Assembly: GCA_036346395.1 (NCBI GenBank)
Contig: CM070599.1
Coordinates: forward strand, 24,729,232 to 24,793,231
Source of the DNA: Hsuehochloa calcarea
Taxonomy: Eukaryota; Streptophyta; Magnoliopsida; Poales; Poaceae
Direction: 5' to 3'
DNA: 64,000 bases
Below the pieces are notes generated by a model. The model had not been told where the DNA came from, did no database searches, and saw only the letters and a list, made by a program, of their open reading frames with translations. Below are positions 34,240-44,599 of the stretch, one piece after another. Within the stretch, counting starts at the first letter, position 1. Each line of letters begins with the position of its first letter. Made by a program: the position numbers and the translations under genes.

Positions 34240-36040
34240 TTGCGAGGACAAAACCCGGCTGGGTGCAGCCTAGCCAAAGCAAGTACAGTTGATTCCATGA
34301 CTTATTTGCCCTAGCCAACAACTTTCTCTTTTGATTATAAATGCTCAGAATGCCTTCTTCCAACACCGTTTTGTAGCCATGCTCATCGAGGTGCCCCGAA
34401 CCGATATGTCCAGGTCGGAGAACATATCACAACACTCGATATGTGATTGGATGCGCCTGTGTCGAGGTACCAAATAGGACACTTCTCTCCAGCTCCCAAC
34501 ATAAACTTGATGTTCCCCTACCCCTTGCGCTTCTCTACCGACGTCATCACAACTGGCGTCGCTGCTGATGTTGCCGCACCCAGCGTCGCTTCCACTTGCA
34601 CGAGTTCATTGAGCACTATGAGCACCTCGCTTGAGCTATACTCTTGCCGAAGCCTCTGCGTGCCATCCTTCTTGGCGATGATGTCGTTAATCCGAGCGTT
34701 AGTGATCCCCAGTGTCTCCTTGACACCCTTGTCGCAGATCACATATTGCAACTCCAACAACTTTGTGTTCTCCTAACGTGCCCAGTTCACCTCCTCCTCT
34801 GACGCGCCTATGCACTCGAGGAGTAACAAACATTTTTTTGTCCTTGTCGACACACGTAGGCACCAACTTGTCAACGTCCAACCTGCACCAATCATTCTCA
34901 TCAGACACGGCGCGTAACCTTTCCTCGGCAGTAGACAATTTCATGTGCAGCTGCTCGACCTCAACTTTGGCGGCCTCCAGCTCAGCCTGTGCCTTAGAGG
35001 GGCAAAGATCATCCAGCGCTCTCCCACTCTTCTCCTCCTTCAGCATGATGACGTTCGCGGCAAGCTTGCATGCCACATCCATTAGGAGAGCCACTCGTTG
35101 TCCTCTTGGGTGTTGGCGTGATACGCCCGTTCTTTCTTCGGCTCATCACACTAGGATGCAAAATTGTTGAACTCCTAACAATTGAAGCACTAGATCTTCG
35201 ACTTGTTGAACTTGGCGTGGTGTTTCTTCTTGTCGTCATCTTGGCCATGTCCACGGCCACCGTCGTGCCCACCATTCTTCTTGGTGCATCTGCCGGATCC
35301 CTCGCCGCTCATATTCTCTTTGGCGGCTTTGGCCTCCCACTCAATGTGTGTTAGAAGCAGGTGCTCTCCTTCTTCCATGTCGCGCTGACGCCCCTTCAAG
35401 CACTCCTCGTACACCCTCAAGCGTCTGATGGCCTTCGACACTGACATCGTTGATACATCGCCCCATTGCTCAATGGTGCCTACAGTGTGTACGAATCTGT
35501 TAGGGACGGAGCGTAGGAGCTTCTCCACAACGATACTCCCTCCACCTTGGTACCAAGAGAACGTGTATCGTTGACAATGGTGGTGAGTTTCAAGGCAAAC
35601 TCAATGATTTTCTCTGAGTCCCCCATGTAGATATGCTCAAACTCCTCTTGAGAGTTTGAACGTGCGCCTTCTTGACACAATCTTCGCTGACGTGCATCTC
35701 CTTAAGAACGCCCCAAGCTTTATTTGTCGTCTCCTTCTCGGATATGGCCATCACAACGCCCTCCGGCGCGGCTTGGACTATGGCGGCGAGAGCCATCTGG
35801 TCTTTCTTCTCATCGACCAATTCTTTGCTCTCCACTGCCGCCCACACTCATTGCGCACGCATGATTATCTTCATCTTCACGGCCGACACCCCGTAATTGC
35901 TCTCCGTGAGCATGTGGTATTAGAGGGTCACAACTCCCTCCCTCACAAACGCCCTCGATGACGCACTGTCGTGGGTGACACCGCTTCCCAGCGACTTCTC
36001 GGCGACTTGTCCCGCGTCATGATCTTGGGCAATCACAATC
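34240..36040 (-). pseudogene. Copia gag-protease remnant with coiled-coil insert
   Basis: From right to left on the minus strand: YHMLTESNYGVSAVKMKIIM, WAAVESKELVDEKKDQMALA and IVQAAPEGVVMAISEKETTN (UBN2-type gag); MLRS-type SVPNRFVHTVGTIEQWGDVS; a decayed CCHC knuckle (CFNC..FNNFAS.C) followed by KKERAYHANTQEDNEW; then a stretch of alanine-, glutamate- and leucine-rich heptads (AQAELEAAKVEVEQLHMKLS); then WYLDTGASNHI, the protease active-site motif; then a gag-pre-integrase-like KLLARANKSWNQLYLLWLGC. Stops and frame changes break every domain. Gag would form the particle and the protease would process it. Confidence 0.8.
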
Positions 36041-36043
36041 TAA

Positions 36044-36057
36044 GCACTGATACCAAT
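36044..36057 (-). other. Primer-binding site
   Basis: Minus strand ATTGGTATCAGTGC next to the 5' LTR, close to the TGGTATCAGAGC seen in most plant copia elements. Confidence 0.8.
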
Positions 36058-36441
36058 TGTTGGGATCAAGCCCAAGAGAACACACAGAGAACACAGTGGA
36101 CACACATTCTTTCACTTGCTTTTTCAGTTCACCGGAGTAGAAGACAAAGAACACAACATAGAAAGAATTAGGTGCTGCACTATAGTGTTTTCTATTTTTC
36201 TCTCATCTATTGCTTTTCATCTCAATGAAACAAACTGGTCACAATGCTTCTTATAGCTACAATATAACATGTAACCTTTCCACTAACACATTTAAGTAGG
36301 CCACTACCTCCACTACATGCACTAGCTAATTACTCTATTAACTAATTAGCATGCCACTAGCTCCACTAACTCTACCATGCAACTGCCATGCAAATTCAAT
36401 TAATATGCAAAACACTTAGACAACAAGATTAATTTCAAATA
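36058..36441 (-). repeat. 5' LTR of the deleted copia element
   Basis: 384 bp, starting (plus strand) TGTTGGGATCAAGCCCAAG. The outer end has mutated from the expected ...AACA to ...AATA. Confidence 0.88.
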
Positions 36442-36616
36442 AAGTACACATTCATATTCATCATCATTTCTTCTTCTAATAGCAAGACTACCATTACCCT
36501 AAACATCATTATCCTAATAGGGAAGGAAGATGCAAACAATTACACTAAACACAATCACAACTTGGATTCTTGGGCCATACTCTTTACATCAGGAACAGTA
36601 AAAACTATATACAACT
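36442..36616. repeat. Host repeat H, copy 3, right part
   Basis: Resumes after the copia element with AAGTACACATTCATATTCATC and matches 32407-32598. At 36617 it is left by TGTAGGGACC. Confidence 0.8.
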
Positions 36617-36743
36617 GTAGGGACCACATGGTTCAGTCATAGTCTAGGTGATAAACAATGGGCATCATTGTTGAGTAGTTTAGGGAGTAAACTATCAGTT
36701 TTACAAATTGTCGGTGGTCTGATCAGCCATCGGGGGCAGTCTG
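36617..36743. other. Left remnant of the sequence that received the gypsy LTR
   Basis: TGTAGGGACCACATGG...GGGGGCAGTCTG continues after the LTR at 42266 with GTCTGACCGGCCG. It may be the start of an LTR because it begins with TG and breaks the H repeat, but its other end was not found. Confidence 0.4.
36739..36743. repeat. Target-site duplication GTCTG (left)
   Basis: Matches 42266-42270. Confidence 0.88.
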
Positions 36744-37257
36744 TGTAACATAGAAAAATTGGAGTGTTTTTAAGCCTTTAAAAATAAAAATAACTAGTTG
36801 AATTTTCTTGTTTAAGTTAAATCTTAATTTGGATTTTCAGAAATTAAAATGATTTAATATGAATCAATACAACTTCAATTAAATTCAAACCTATTTTATT
36901 TGGGTTCCTTGAGTTCCAGAGTATTTTCTAAAATTTTTGGGAATTTTTGGAGTTTATTTGTTATTTCTTTGAGCTTGGTTTTCTTTATTCCTTTGTCTAA
37001 AACTCAGAAAGTCTTTTCTTTTGGGTTGAATTTCTTTTCTCTCAGTCCAGTCCTTTTCCTTTTAGCCCAGCCACCGACTCGTTTCTTTTTCTTGTGCACC
37101 AGCCTGAGCCGGTCTGCTTCTTCTTCTTTCGACCCGTGCCAAGCCCAACCGCCAGCCTACCTCTTCCTCTCTCCCCTCACTGCCCAGTGCGTCCACCTTG
37201 TCAGGGCGCCACGCCAGTGAGTCCTTCCTCCCAACTCCGCCTCCGTCCGTGTCCGTG

Positions 37258-40162
37258 TGTAAGATCGAGGTGGCCGACTAGATTGGGGTGAATAGGCGGT
37301 TTTAAAAATCTTTATCGCTAAAACCAATTAATAATGCTAAAGATAATAACAAATTGGTTTTTCACAATTAAAACCTAAATCAACTAGGCTTCCCTAAGTG
37401 CACCAACAATATGAGTACAATACAATGAGAGAAATCATACAAAGATATGTAAGCAATTAAAACATGAAATGTAAATTGCTCAAAGTAAAGCACAAACACA
37501 AACCAAGATGACACACTTATGTTTTACCGTGGTGTTCGGAGACTTGCCGGTCTCCCCTAATCCACGTTGAGGTAAGCCCAACCACGTTGGATCGGCTCCA
37601 CTAATTAAGCCAACACCTCCGAGGTAAGTCCAACCACTTGGACCGGTTCCAACACGAACCAACACCTCGCTCCACTAAGATTGCTCTTCCTCCACTCCGG
37701 AGATGGTGAGCACCAAACCACTCACAACCACGCTGTACCTTCTCACAAGCTTCTTTGAGAAGATCACCGGGCACGACGCCTCCACGCCGTCTAGGTGTCG
37801 GCAAACACCAAGAGAAACAAGACTCAACTTTCACTTGAACTAATCAAGTGTCAACGCTCAAGTGGATACACAATCCACTACCTAAGGCAACACATGCACT
37901 TAGGGTTTGCTCTCAAATCTCATTAAGTGCAACACATGCACAAAAGAGAAGAAAGCCTTGCTCTTAGCTCAAAGAATGAGTATGTAACTCAACAACAACA
38001 TCAGCAACCATTCCCAACCGGCCAATGTGAGTATTTATAGCCCACACACAAAAACTAGCTGTTAGAGGAGAATCTGCTGAAAAATCAGCAAATGCGGAAT
38101 TTCCGCCATTATACGGCCGGAACTACTGCACCTGAACGACAAGCACAGCAACGGCTATATCAGACGAGAAACTAGCCGTTGAAAATTGAAATCCGGAACT
38201 ACTGTCGTTCAACTCGCGGTACTTTCGCACTCTGATTGTTCCGTTTCTGAAGGGCGGTACTTCCGCTTCCACTCAAGTCCAACACATGCACCCTCTGGGA
38301 AAAACATACCACGCCAAATTCCGAACTTCCGCGGTGCGGTAGTTCCGCTCCCAACATAGCGGTACTACCGCTCTTCCATAAAATCGGCTAAGTCCCAAAA
38401 GGTGCTTCTCTGGAAAAAAAAAATACCGCCAGATTTTTGGACCTTCCGGCCTGCGGTAGTTCCACAGTTATAACGCCGGAACTACCGATTATCCTGACAA
38501 AGCAGCAAATGGCTTTCAAAACAACTTCAATTGCAAAACACATTTACCAATTGATGAGCCATGCCAACAAGGATCACATGCAAGATTCCTAACAAGTTGC
38601 AAAACACATTTGCCAACTTTTAGAATCATACCATAAGGAATAAGGTACATGGACTTATACCATTTGCAAAACACATTTGCAAACTTAAGTCACATCTACA
38701 AGAATTCAAACATGAGCATCAACTATTTGCAAAACACATTCGCAAATAACAGCATCATGCCACAAGGCTAAGGTGCATGGACTTCAACTATTTGCAAAAC
38801 ACATTTGCAAACTATAGTCTCATGCTACAAAGAATAAATGCATGAGCATCAGTTATTTGCAAAACACATTCGCAAATAATAGCTCCATGCATAGATGAGC
38901 TAGAGCAGATATAATGAGCTATCAACACATGACTAACTCATGCTACTAGTCAAGATCTCTCTTAATAGTACGGCAATCCTATACTAGTAATCTGGTCTAC
39001 CAATCAAACACCAAGACCGGTAAAAGACTAGGAACACATCCTTAGCCCTAGCTAGTCATACCTTTGTCTTGCATCTTCTTGAAGCTTGATGACGCACATC
39101 ATCACTTCAAGTCCGGGTCCTTGACTTTGACAATCATCAACACATGATGATCTTCTTCACTTCGGAATCTTGTCTTGAATATCATCAACACATGATGATT
39201 TCCTCATCTTGAGTCTTGACATGCATCAACACATGATGCATTTCTTCACTTGACCTCCATCAACACATGATGGATCTTCTTTTTAATCATCATCGACACA
39301 CGATGATTCCCATTTCTTCAAGCTCTTCATATGCATCAACACATGATGCATTCCTTTATTTGAATCTTGACTTGATGATCAACCCATGATCAACCCAAGT
39401 CTTCATCATCCTGGAACATAACATATATATCTAACTCATGGAAAATATTAGTTCCATAATATGATTATCATTAATTACCACACCATACCATTAACACATA
39501 ATGGTGGGACAAGATACTTCAATCTTCCCCTCTTTGGTAATTGATGATAATCACTTCAATCACACATAAAATGAATGTTGATAAATGTAACGCGATATGA
39601 GTATATATAAACTACACAAGTCATATATATACTCACACCATGAGTATGCGAGAACTACACAAGTTTTACATACTCAAAACTTGAGTATACGAGAACTACA
39701 CAAGTTTTATATATTCAAAACATGAGTATACAAAGACTACACAAGTTTTGTATACTCAAAACATAAGTATACAAAGACTACACAAGTTTTGTATACTCAT
39801 ATGAATATGTTTCAAAGTAAGGATCCCAAATACATGTGGTAAACGGAGTATGGATCAATACTAATGAAACCATAAAATATAGCATGAACTCCCCCTAAAT
39901 GTGTGCATACACATATGTGTAAAGAAAACATATGCACATATTCAAGATATACTTATGGTGGAGTTCAACCTATATTTTGGATCCAAGGAATGCAACATTA
40001 TATAAGAGTATAAGTCGAATGCATACCTCGTTGAATTTCACCTTTATATCCAAATGAGACTACACACTAGATATAGCAATAGAATTGTTAGTCTCACAAT
40101 TAGATTTTTCATTAATCACCAAAACACTCCATTAACTAATAATAACGGGTCTAGATCCTTCA
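37258..40162 (-). mobile_element. SIRE/Maximus-like solo LTR, reverse orientation
   Basis: On the minus strand it starts TGAAGGATCTAGACCCG and ends GATCTTACA, exactly the ends of the copy at 1908-4339. CCGTG flanks it at 37253-37257 and 40163-40167. At 2905 bp it is about 470 bp longer than the other copy, partly because of more GCAAAACACATTTGC repeats. No gag, pol or second LTR is present. It interrupts a gypsy solo LTR. Confidence 0.9.
38520..38890 (-). repeat. Array of the TTTGCAAAACACATTTGCAAA motif
   Basis: Seven spaced occurrences of TTGCAAAACACATTTGC-type sequence, each separated by 40-75 bases that contain CATG and variable AT-rich DNA. Fewer copies are present in the homologous LTR at 2985-3180. 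Confidence 0.8.
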
Positions 40163-41506
40163 CCGTGTCCAACACACAATGTTGTCGGCCTCCACACAAA
40201 CTCTCCTCTTCTTTCTTCTCGGGTGCCTTTGTTTCGCCATTGCCGCCATGAGCCCGGGCCTTCTTCGCCACTGTCGCTCTTGCCGTGTCATCACCGACGA
40301 GCCTTGTCTCCTCGCCGAGGTTTTGTTTTTTCCCTCGCCTGCAGCTCCCTTGCCGTTGCTTGCCGTCGATGCCACTTGCTCGAGCGCCGCCGCTAGCTCC
40401 TCTACTTTACTCCCTCTCTCTTTCTATCTATTTCTCTCTCTTCTAGCCCAGTCCCACCTGTCAATCTCTCTCTGTTTCACTTACGAGTGGGACCCACTTA
40501 TCAGTATTAATTTCTTTTTCTTTTTCAGCCGAATGAATATTCTTTTTTTTCTCTTTTTTCCTTTTCCCGCAAATCTTCCGAGAGCTCGTTCTCCTCCGTC
40601 CAAACTCTGATTCATTTGTTAAAATTCCTAAATTCTTCAAAAATCAATATATTTATTTTAGAGTTAGTTTTTGTTATTTTGAATTTATTTGTGCTTCCTT
40701 CATTGTTTCTCTCTCGTTTAGACAACGATTTCCAAGGAGCAGGAGAAGAAGTAAGTTTTGAAGATCCAGGTGTGGTAACTAAGCTTATGTTTTTAGAAGT
40801 ATTTATTTTTATATCAAATTGCATGCTATCTTTATATCAACTGCTTTCGGGAGTAGTTAATAACCTATTTGTCGTTATGTCTCCATTGATTATTTGAATA
40901 CAATGGGCTCATGATCACATATTCAATATTCATAATTTGACTTAATGATGTATGTAATTGTGGTGCATGCCACTGTTGTGCAACTATGGTGTGATGTCAC
41001 TGTTGTACCAATGTGGTGCGATGTCGCTGTTGTAAAATTATGTGACATGGCAGGAATTGTCATTAGTTTGGTTAAACAAAATGGTTTATGCTCAGGTGAG
41101 TGCTCGTGCAGTAAAGGAGGTGCGGGTAGCACATTGTTTTTAGATAAGGTAGTCTCTCTGGGTAACTTGTCAAGGACTTAATCTTATGCGGTATTGAACC
41201 GGGCCATATCATACAACCACATGTCCAGTATGGAATAGACTTGGCTAACTAATTAGCAATGTCTCAGCTTAGTTCTGGCTTTGGAAGCATGAGTTACGAG
41301 ATGGGTGTATACTCACAATGGCGTAAGAGGGGAGCCATGTATGGTCGGTAAGACATTCAGTGTTGAAACCTTAGCGGGCAGAACTAAGCTGAGAATGAGT
41401 TTTGTAAAGGCCTTATGATAATCACTTAGCCACAAACCTTCGTAAGTGTGTCTTGGCTGTCATTTATCTATTGTGGGTAAAGCTATACAACCTCTGTGAG
41501 TTAAAA

Positions 41507-41518
41507 CTGTTTAAACAA
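41507..41518 (+). repeat. Conserved palindrome in gypsy LTRs
   Basis: CTGTTTAAACAA here; CTATTCGAATAG at 18373-18384 and 28487-28498; CTGTTTAAACAG at 58557-58568; CTATTTGAGTAG at 15866-15877. It always lies a few bases from a TCTGCAGAGT-like site and a CCGTG...CGGTCATG segment. Confidence 0.6.
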
Positions 41519-42265
41519 TCGTGGTCCCGTTTATGAACAATACTCGAGGATTTCACACGAGACGTAGAGTTTTAGAAAAATATGTCGGGAGTGAATGGGA
41601 AGTTTACTTGGTGAATATGATATTTGCTTGGTGAATGGGGAATTCACTTGGTGGTTTGTGCCAAAGGCAATAGAGAGTTCACTTAGTGAATATAATGTTC
41701 GCTCGGTGGATGAGATGTTCATTTGGTGGTTTGGTTTTGAAGTGAATGGAAAGTTCATTGGTTGTTTTCAATGAAATTGTTTACTTATTTACTTATCGTC
41801 TTTTCAATTATGCTTTGCAGTCTATTTACTGTCAATACCCGCTTTCTGCAAAAGAACCATATGACTATTCCTTTGATCAAGCCTGGCATGAATACTAATT
41901 GCATACTGTTCCCTACAACTTGCTAAGTACTTTATATACTCACGGCTTTAAACATTGTTGCTCAGTCGAAGAATATCATCAAGTTATTCAAGAGCTCTTC
42001 GAGAAGAAGTACTATAAAGACTTTGTGAATTAGGATGCATTCTCCACTCGATTGCATGTGAGCATGTTGATTGACATTTCCAAGTTAAGTAAACGTTGAC
42101 CATAAGGTCCAGTTATTATTACTATTTATTATTTTGAGATTTTTTTAGTTAAATCGATTAATGTATGGTATTTCATCGATATTTTACTATGTGAGCTAGC
42201 TACTGATCTGGAACTAGTTCATAATACATAGAGGGTTTTCATATGTGTAAATCTATTTCCCGATA

Positions 42266-42680
42266 GTCTGACCGGCCGTGCTCAAGGCGGTATGACCGGC
42301 CATGGGTGACAGTTAGACTAGTGGTGCTATCTTTTGAGGAATAGACACCAAACACTTGTGTGGGATTGTTTGGGGTGTGTTCGCACTAGGTGCTATTGAA
42401 ATGGAAACTGCACACGAATGTAGATAGAGTTTTGCCAAAATTCTAGAGAGGGAATGACTATAAACACTCATCTCTAAGAAAAAAATCAAATCTTCAAATT
42501 CATCCAACTCTTTGTCTCAAATACTCAAGTATTGATTTCTTAATTTGGCATGGTTTTTGGTGTTCCTTCCTCCCGTCTTCATCTTGGTTTGTACCTAGAA
42601 CGTGTAAGTGATAGATATATCTCTTAGACGTGTAAGTGATGGATATATCTCTTCCTCCCGTCTTCATCTTGGTTTGTACC
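42266..42680. other. Right remnant of the gypsy target sequence, with a direct repeat
   Basis: Contains GACCGGCC...GACCGGCC, an ACTATAAACACTC TATA-like site near 42450, and a duplicated stretch: CCTCCCGTCTTCATCTTGG occurs at 42572 and 42655, and ACGTGTAAGTGAT.GATATATC occurs at 42600 and 42629. No coding region. Confidence 0.5.
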
Positions 42681-43315
42681 TAGGACCAACCCAAGCGGGG
42701 TCTGGGGGCCAACTTCACCGAGGTACAACACATCGGTGGACCAACCCCGGATGGAGTCCGAGGGCCAACCTAGCCACACATTGCGACACATCGGATGAGG
42801 TTCGGGGACCCCGGACTCCGAGCAAGGTCGGAGAACCCACTCCGGGGCCAACCTTGCCAACCTTGCCGAGGTACGACACATCGGCGAACCCATTTCGGAC
42901 GAGGTCCTGGGATCAACCTCTCCGCAGTATGACACATCGGCAAACCCACTCCGGGAGAGTTCTGGAGACCAACCCCGGACGGGGTCTGGGGGCCAACCTC
43001 GCCGAGGTGCGACACATCGGCAGACTCACTTGAAGGTGGTGGGACCCGCTTGGTGAAACGGATGAAAGTACCCTCGGGATGACCTAGGTACCGAGGGTAA
43101 CTATGTAACTTTGCATGCCTACCCCTCCTACTCTATAAATAGGCTCCATGTAAATAAGAGAAGGAAGGGCATTTTGTAACTTTCCACTGCACATATGCAA
43201 CATGTCCATACGACCCCATTTTTGTGTGATTCTCATGGAGTCCCCTTTGCACCCTCGGTGGTCAACGCGTCCTACCGGGGGTGCCACAAGTTTACTATCC
43301 GATATCGTATCGACA
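42680..43315 (+). mobile_element. Gypsy LTR (Tat-like), 3' part and promoter
   Basis: Diverged units with ACACATCGG..AACCCACTC and GGGGTCTGGGGGCCAACCT repeat through 42690-43025. A clear TATA box (TATAAATA, 43134-43141) lies in CTACTCTATAAATAGGCTCC, followed by a transcribed leader. The LTR probably ends CGTATCGACA at 43315, just before a primer-binding site. Its left end was not found, and no partner LTR lies downstream within the window. Confidence 0.6.
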
Positions 43316-43320
43316 ACGGT

Positions 43321-43339
43321 TGGTGTCGTCCGTGGGGAT
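43321..43339 (+). other. Probable primer-binding site
   Basis: TGGTGTCGTCCGTGGGGAT resembles the TGGCGCCGTCTGTGGGGA next to the 5' LTR in grass gypsy elements of the Tat group. Confidence 0.6.
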
Positions 43340-43985
43340 TGTAACGAGAAGCTACGAGTTCACGACTCACATCGGCACCATCCCACCCTGGACCGGATCT
43401 GGGCTCACCTCGATCTCTACCTACCGTGGACCTATTCCGGGTAGGCACCTCCCGCATATAGGCTTTCATCGGTCTCTCGCACCGGTTAAATTCATCACCA
43501 CATTTGACGACCATGTCTCGGCATGGCACAACTCGTCCTTAATTGCTTTGCCTCAATCGGATGCCGCTTCCCCTCGACGACATCTCCTCGGTTAGGGGCT
43601 CCCTCTAGCTAGAAGGGTTCACTCGGCGAACCCCAATGCGCCTCGATGGCTTGACCTCGGTGTGGTTCAACCTGGCCTTGATGGCTTTGCCTCGGCTATG
43701 TTTTGCTCTGCCTCGATGGTGTCTCCTCGACTAGGGTTTCCTCCTAGCTCGGCGGATTCACCTTGGCGAACCCCAACACACCTCGATGGCCTGGCCTTGG
43801 CGTGGTTCAACTCGGCCTCGATGGCTTTGCATCAGCTGAGCTTCATCTCGCCTCGATGGCGTCTCCTCGACTAAGGGCTCCTCCTAGTTCGACGGATTAA
43901 CCTCGGCGAGCCCCAACACACTTTGATGGCTTGGCCTCGGCGTGGTTCAACTTGGCCTTGTCAGCTTTGCCTCGGCTGAGCAAGA
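43340..43985 (+). repeat. Retrotransposon leader with ~140 bp tandem repeats
   Basis: Three diverged units of about 140 bp, each containing CCTCGATGGCTT..CCTCGG, GTGTCTCCTCGACTA.GG and CTCGGCGAACCCCAA. Open frames through it follow the repeat and show no gag domain. Short simple repeats downstream of the primer site are common in Tat-group elements. Confidence 0.6.
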
Positions 43986-44195
43986 ACAGACTCACCCTCC
44001 GAGGCCGAGTACGCGATAAAGACTCACCCTCCAAGACCGAGTGCGCGATCAAAAGACTCACCCTCCAGAGCCGAGCACACGATAAAGACTCATCCTCCAA
44101 GGCCGGGTATGCGATAAAAACACCCTCCGGGGCTGAATGTGTGTGTCAAAGACTCACCCTCCGGAGCCGAATGCGTGAGCCAAAGACTCACCCCA
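43986..44195 (+). repeat. ~31 bp minisatellite
   Basis: Six to seven units of the pattern AAAGACTCACCCTCC followed by .AGGCCGAGTACGCGAT, with substitutions and small length changes, sit head to tail here. Confidence 0.85.
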
Positions 44196-44599
44196 AATGC
44201 CTCGATCACTTGGTTTCGGCGTGGTTCAGCTCAGCCTCGACAGCTTCGCCTCGGCTGAACTTCGTTACGCTGTTGTTTACGTGACGCCTATTCAATCTCG
44301 GCTCCTCGGTCCGACAATAACAACCATGAGCACAGTAACTAGCTTGCTAACACATTGCACAAGCATCTCCTTCGATACTTCCATCGTCACATCATTTTAA
44401 TTCGCAGACAGCTGAACAACGTACACATCACTGGCTCACTGCCGTAAACGTAAAGATAGACATCGTATCAATATTATAGCGTCGATCTGACGTACGTCGG
44501 CTCGATCAAAAACTGATCGACCTGACGAGAAACTAACCGACCGGCACGCAAGTACGTAGGGTGCAACAGCGGCGGTTTAGTTATTGCTTTGATTTGCAG
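44196..44599. other. 3' flank of the HIPP gene
   Basis: The last part of the gypsy leader fades near 44300. The remainder is the presumed 3' untranslated and intergenic region of the minus-strand gene. The minus strand has AGCAATAACTAAA just after the stop and TATAATATTG further on, but no exact AATAAA signal. Confidence 0.4.

Larger units (their letters stand above)
33548..36441 (-). mobile_element. Internally deleted Ty1/copia retrotransposon
   Basis: Two related LTRs (33548-33946 and 36058-36441) flank a 2.1 kb interior, with AAGTA on each side. The element lies on the minus strand: beside the right LTR the minus strand reads ATTGGTATCAGTGC, a near match to the initiator-Met tRNA primer-binding site of copia elements, and beside the left LTR it reads ATTAAGGGGGTGAT, a polypurine tract. 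The interior keeps gag and a protease remnant but no integrase, reverse transcriptase or RNase H. It could have moved only with help from a complete relative. Confidence 0.9.
36744..42265 (+). mobile_element. Gypsy-type solo LTR split by a SIRE-like solo LTR
   Basis: Starts TGTAACATAGAAAAATTG and ends AAATCTATTTCCCGATA, flanked by GTCTG. Without the SIRE-like insertion (37258-40162 plus CCGTG) it is about 2.6 kb. It belongs to the same family as 17614-20798: GAGCTAGCTACTGATCTGG and AGGATGCATTCTCCACTCGATTGC occur near its right end in the sense orientation. The frame reading MLSASTQTLLFFLLGCLCFA at 40179 lies in its GC-rich middle and I treat it as non-coding. No internal genes. Confidence 0.87.

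Noticed and set aside
38520..38890. Regularly spaced repeats suggesting a CRISPR-like array
   Set aside because: Spacing is irregular, spacers are related to each other, and the array is part of an LTR in a plant genome.
40179..40610. Signal-peptide-like frame MLSASTQTLLFFLLGCLCFA
   Set aside because: It starts at the right edge of the SIRE-like insertion and lies in a gypsy LTR. Hydrophobicity comes from TTC/CTC-rich sequence.
42624..43015. Frames of about 100 codons with MSYCGEVDP/MSHLGEVGP repeats
   Set aside because: Translation of the diverged tandem repeat inside a gypsy LTR; no domain.
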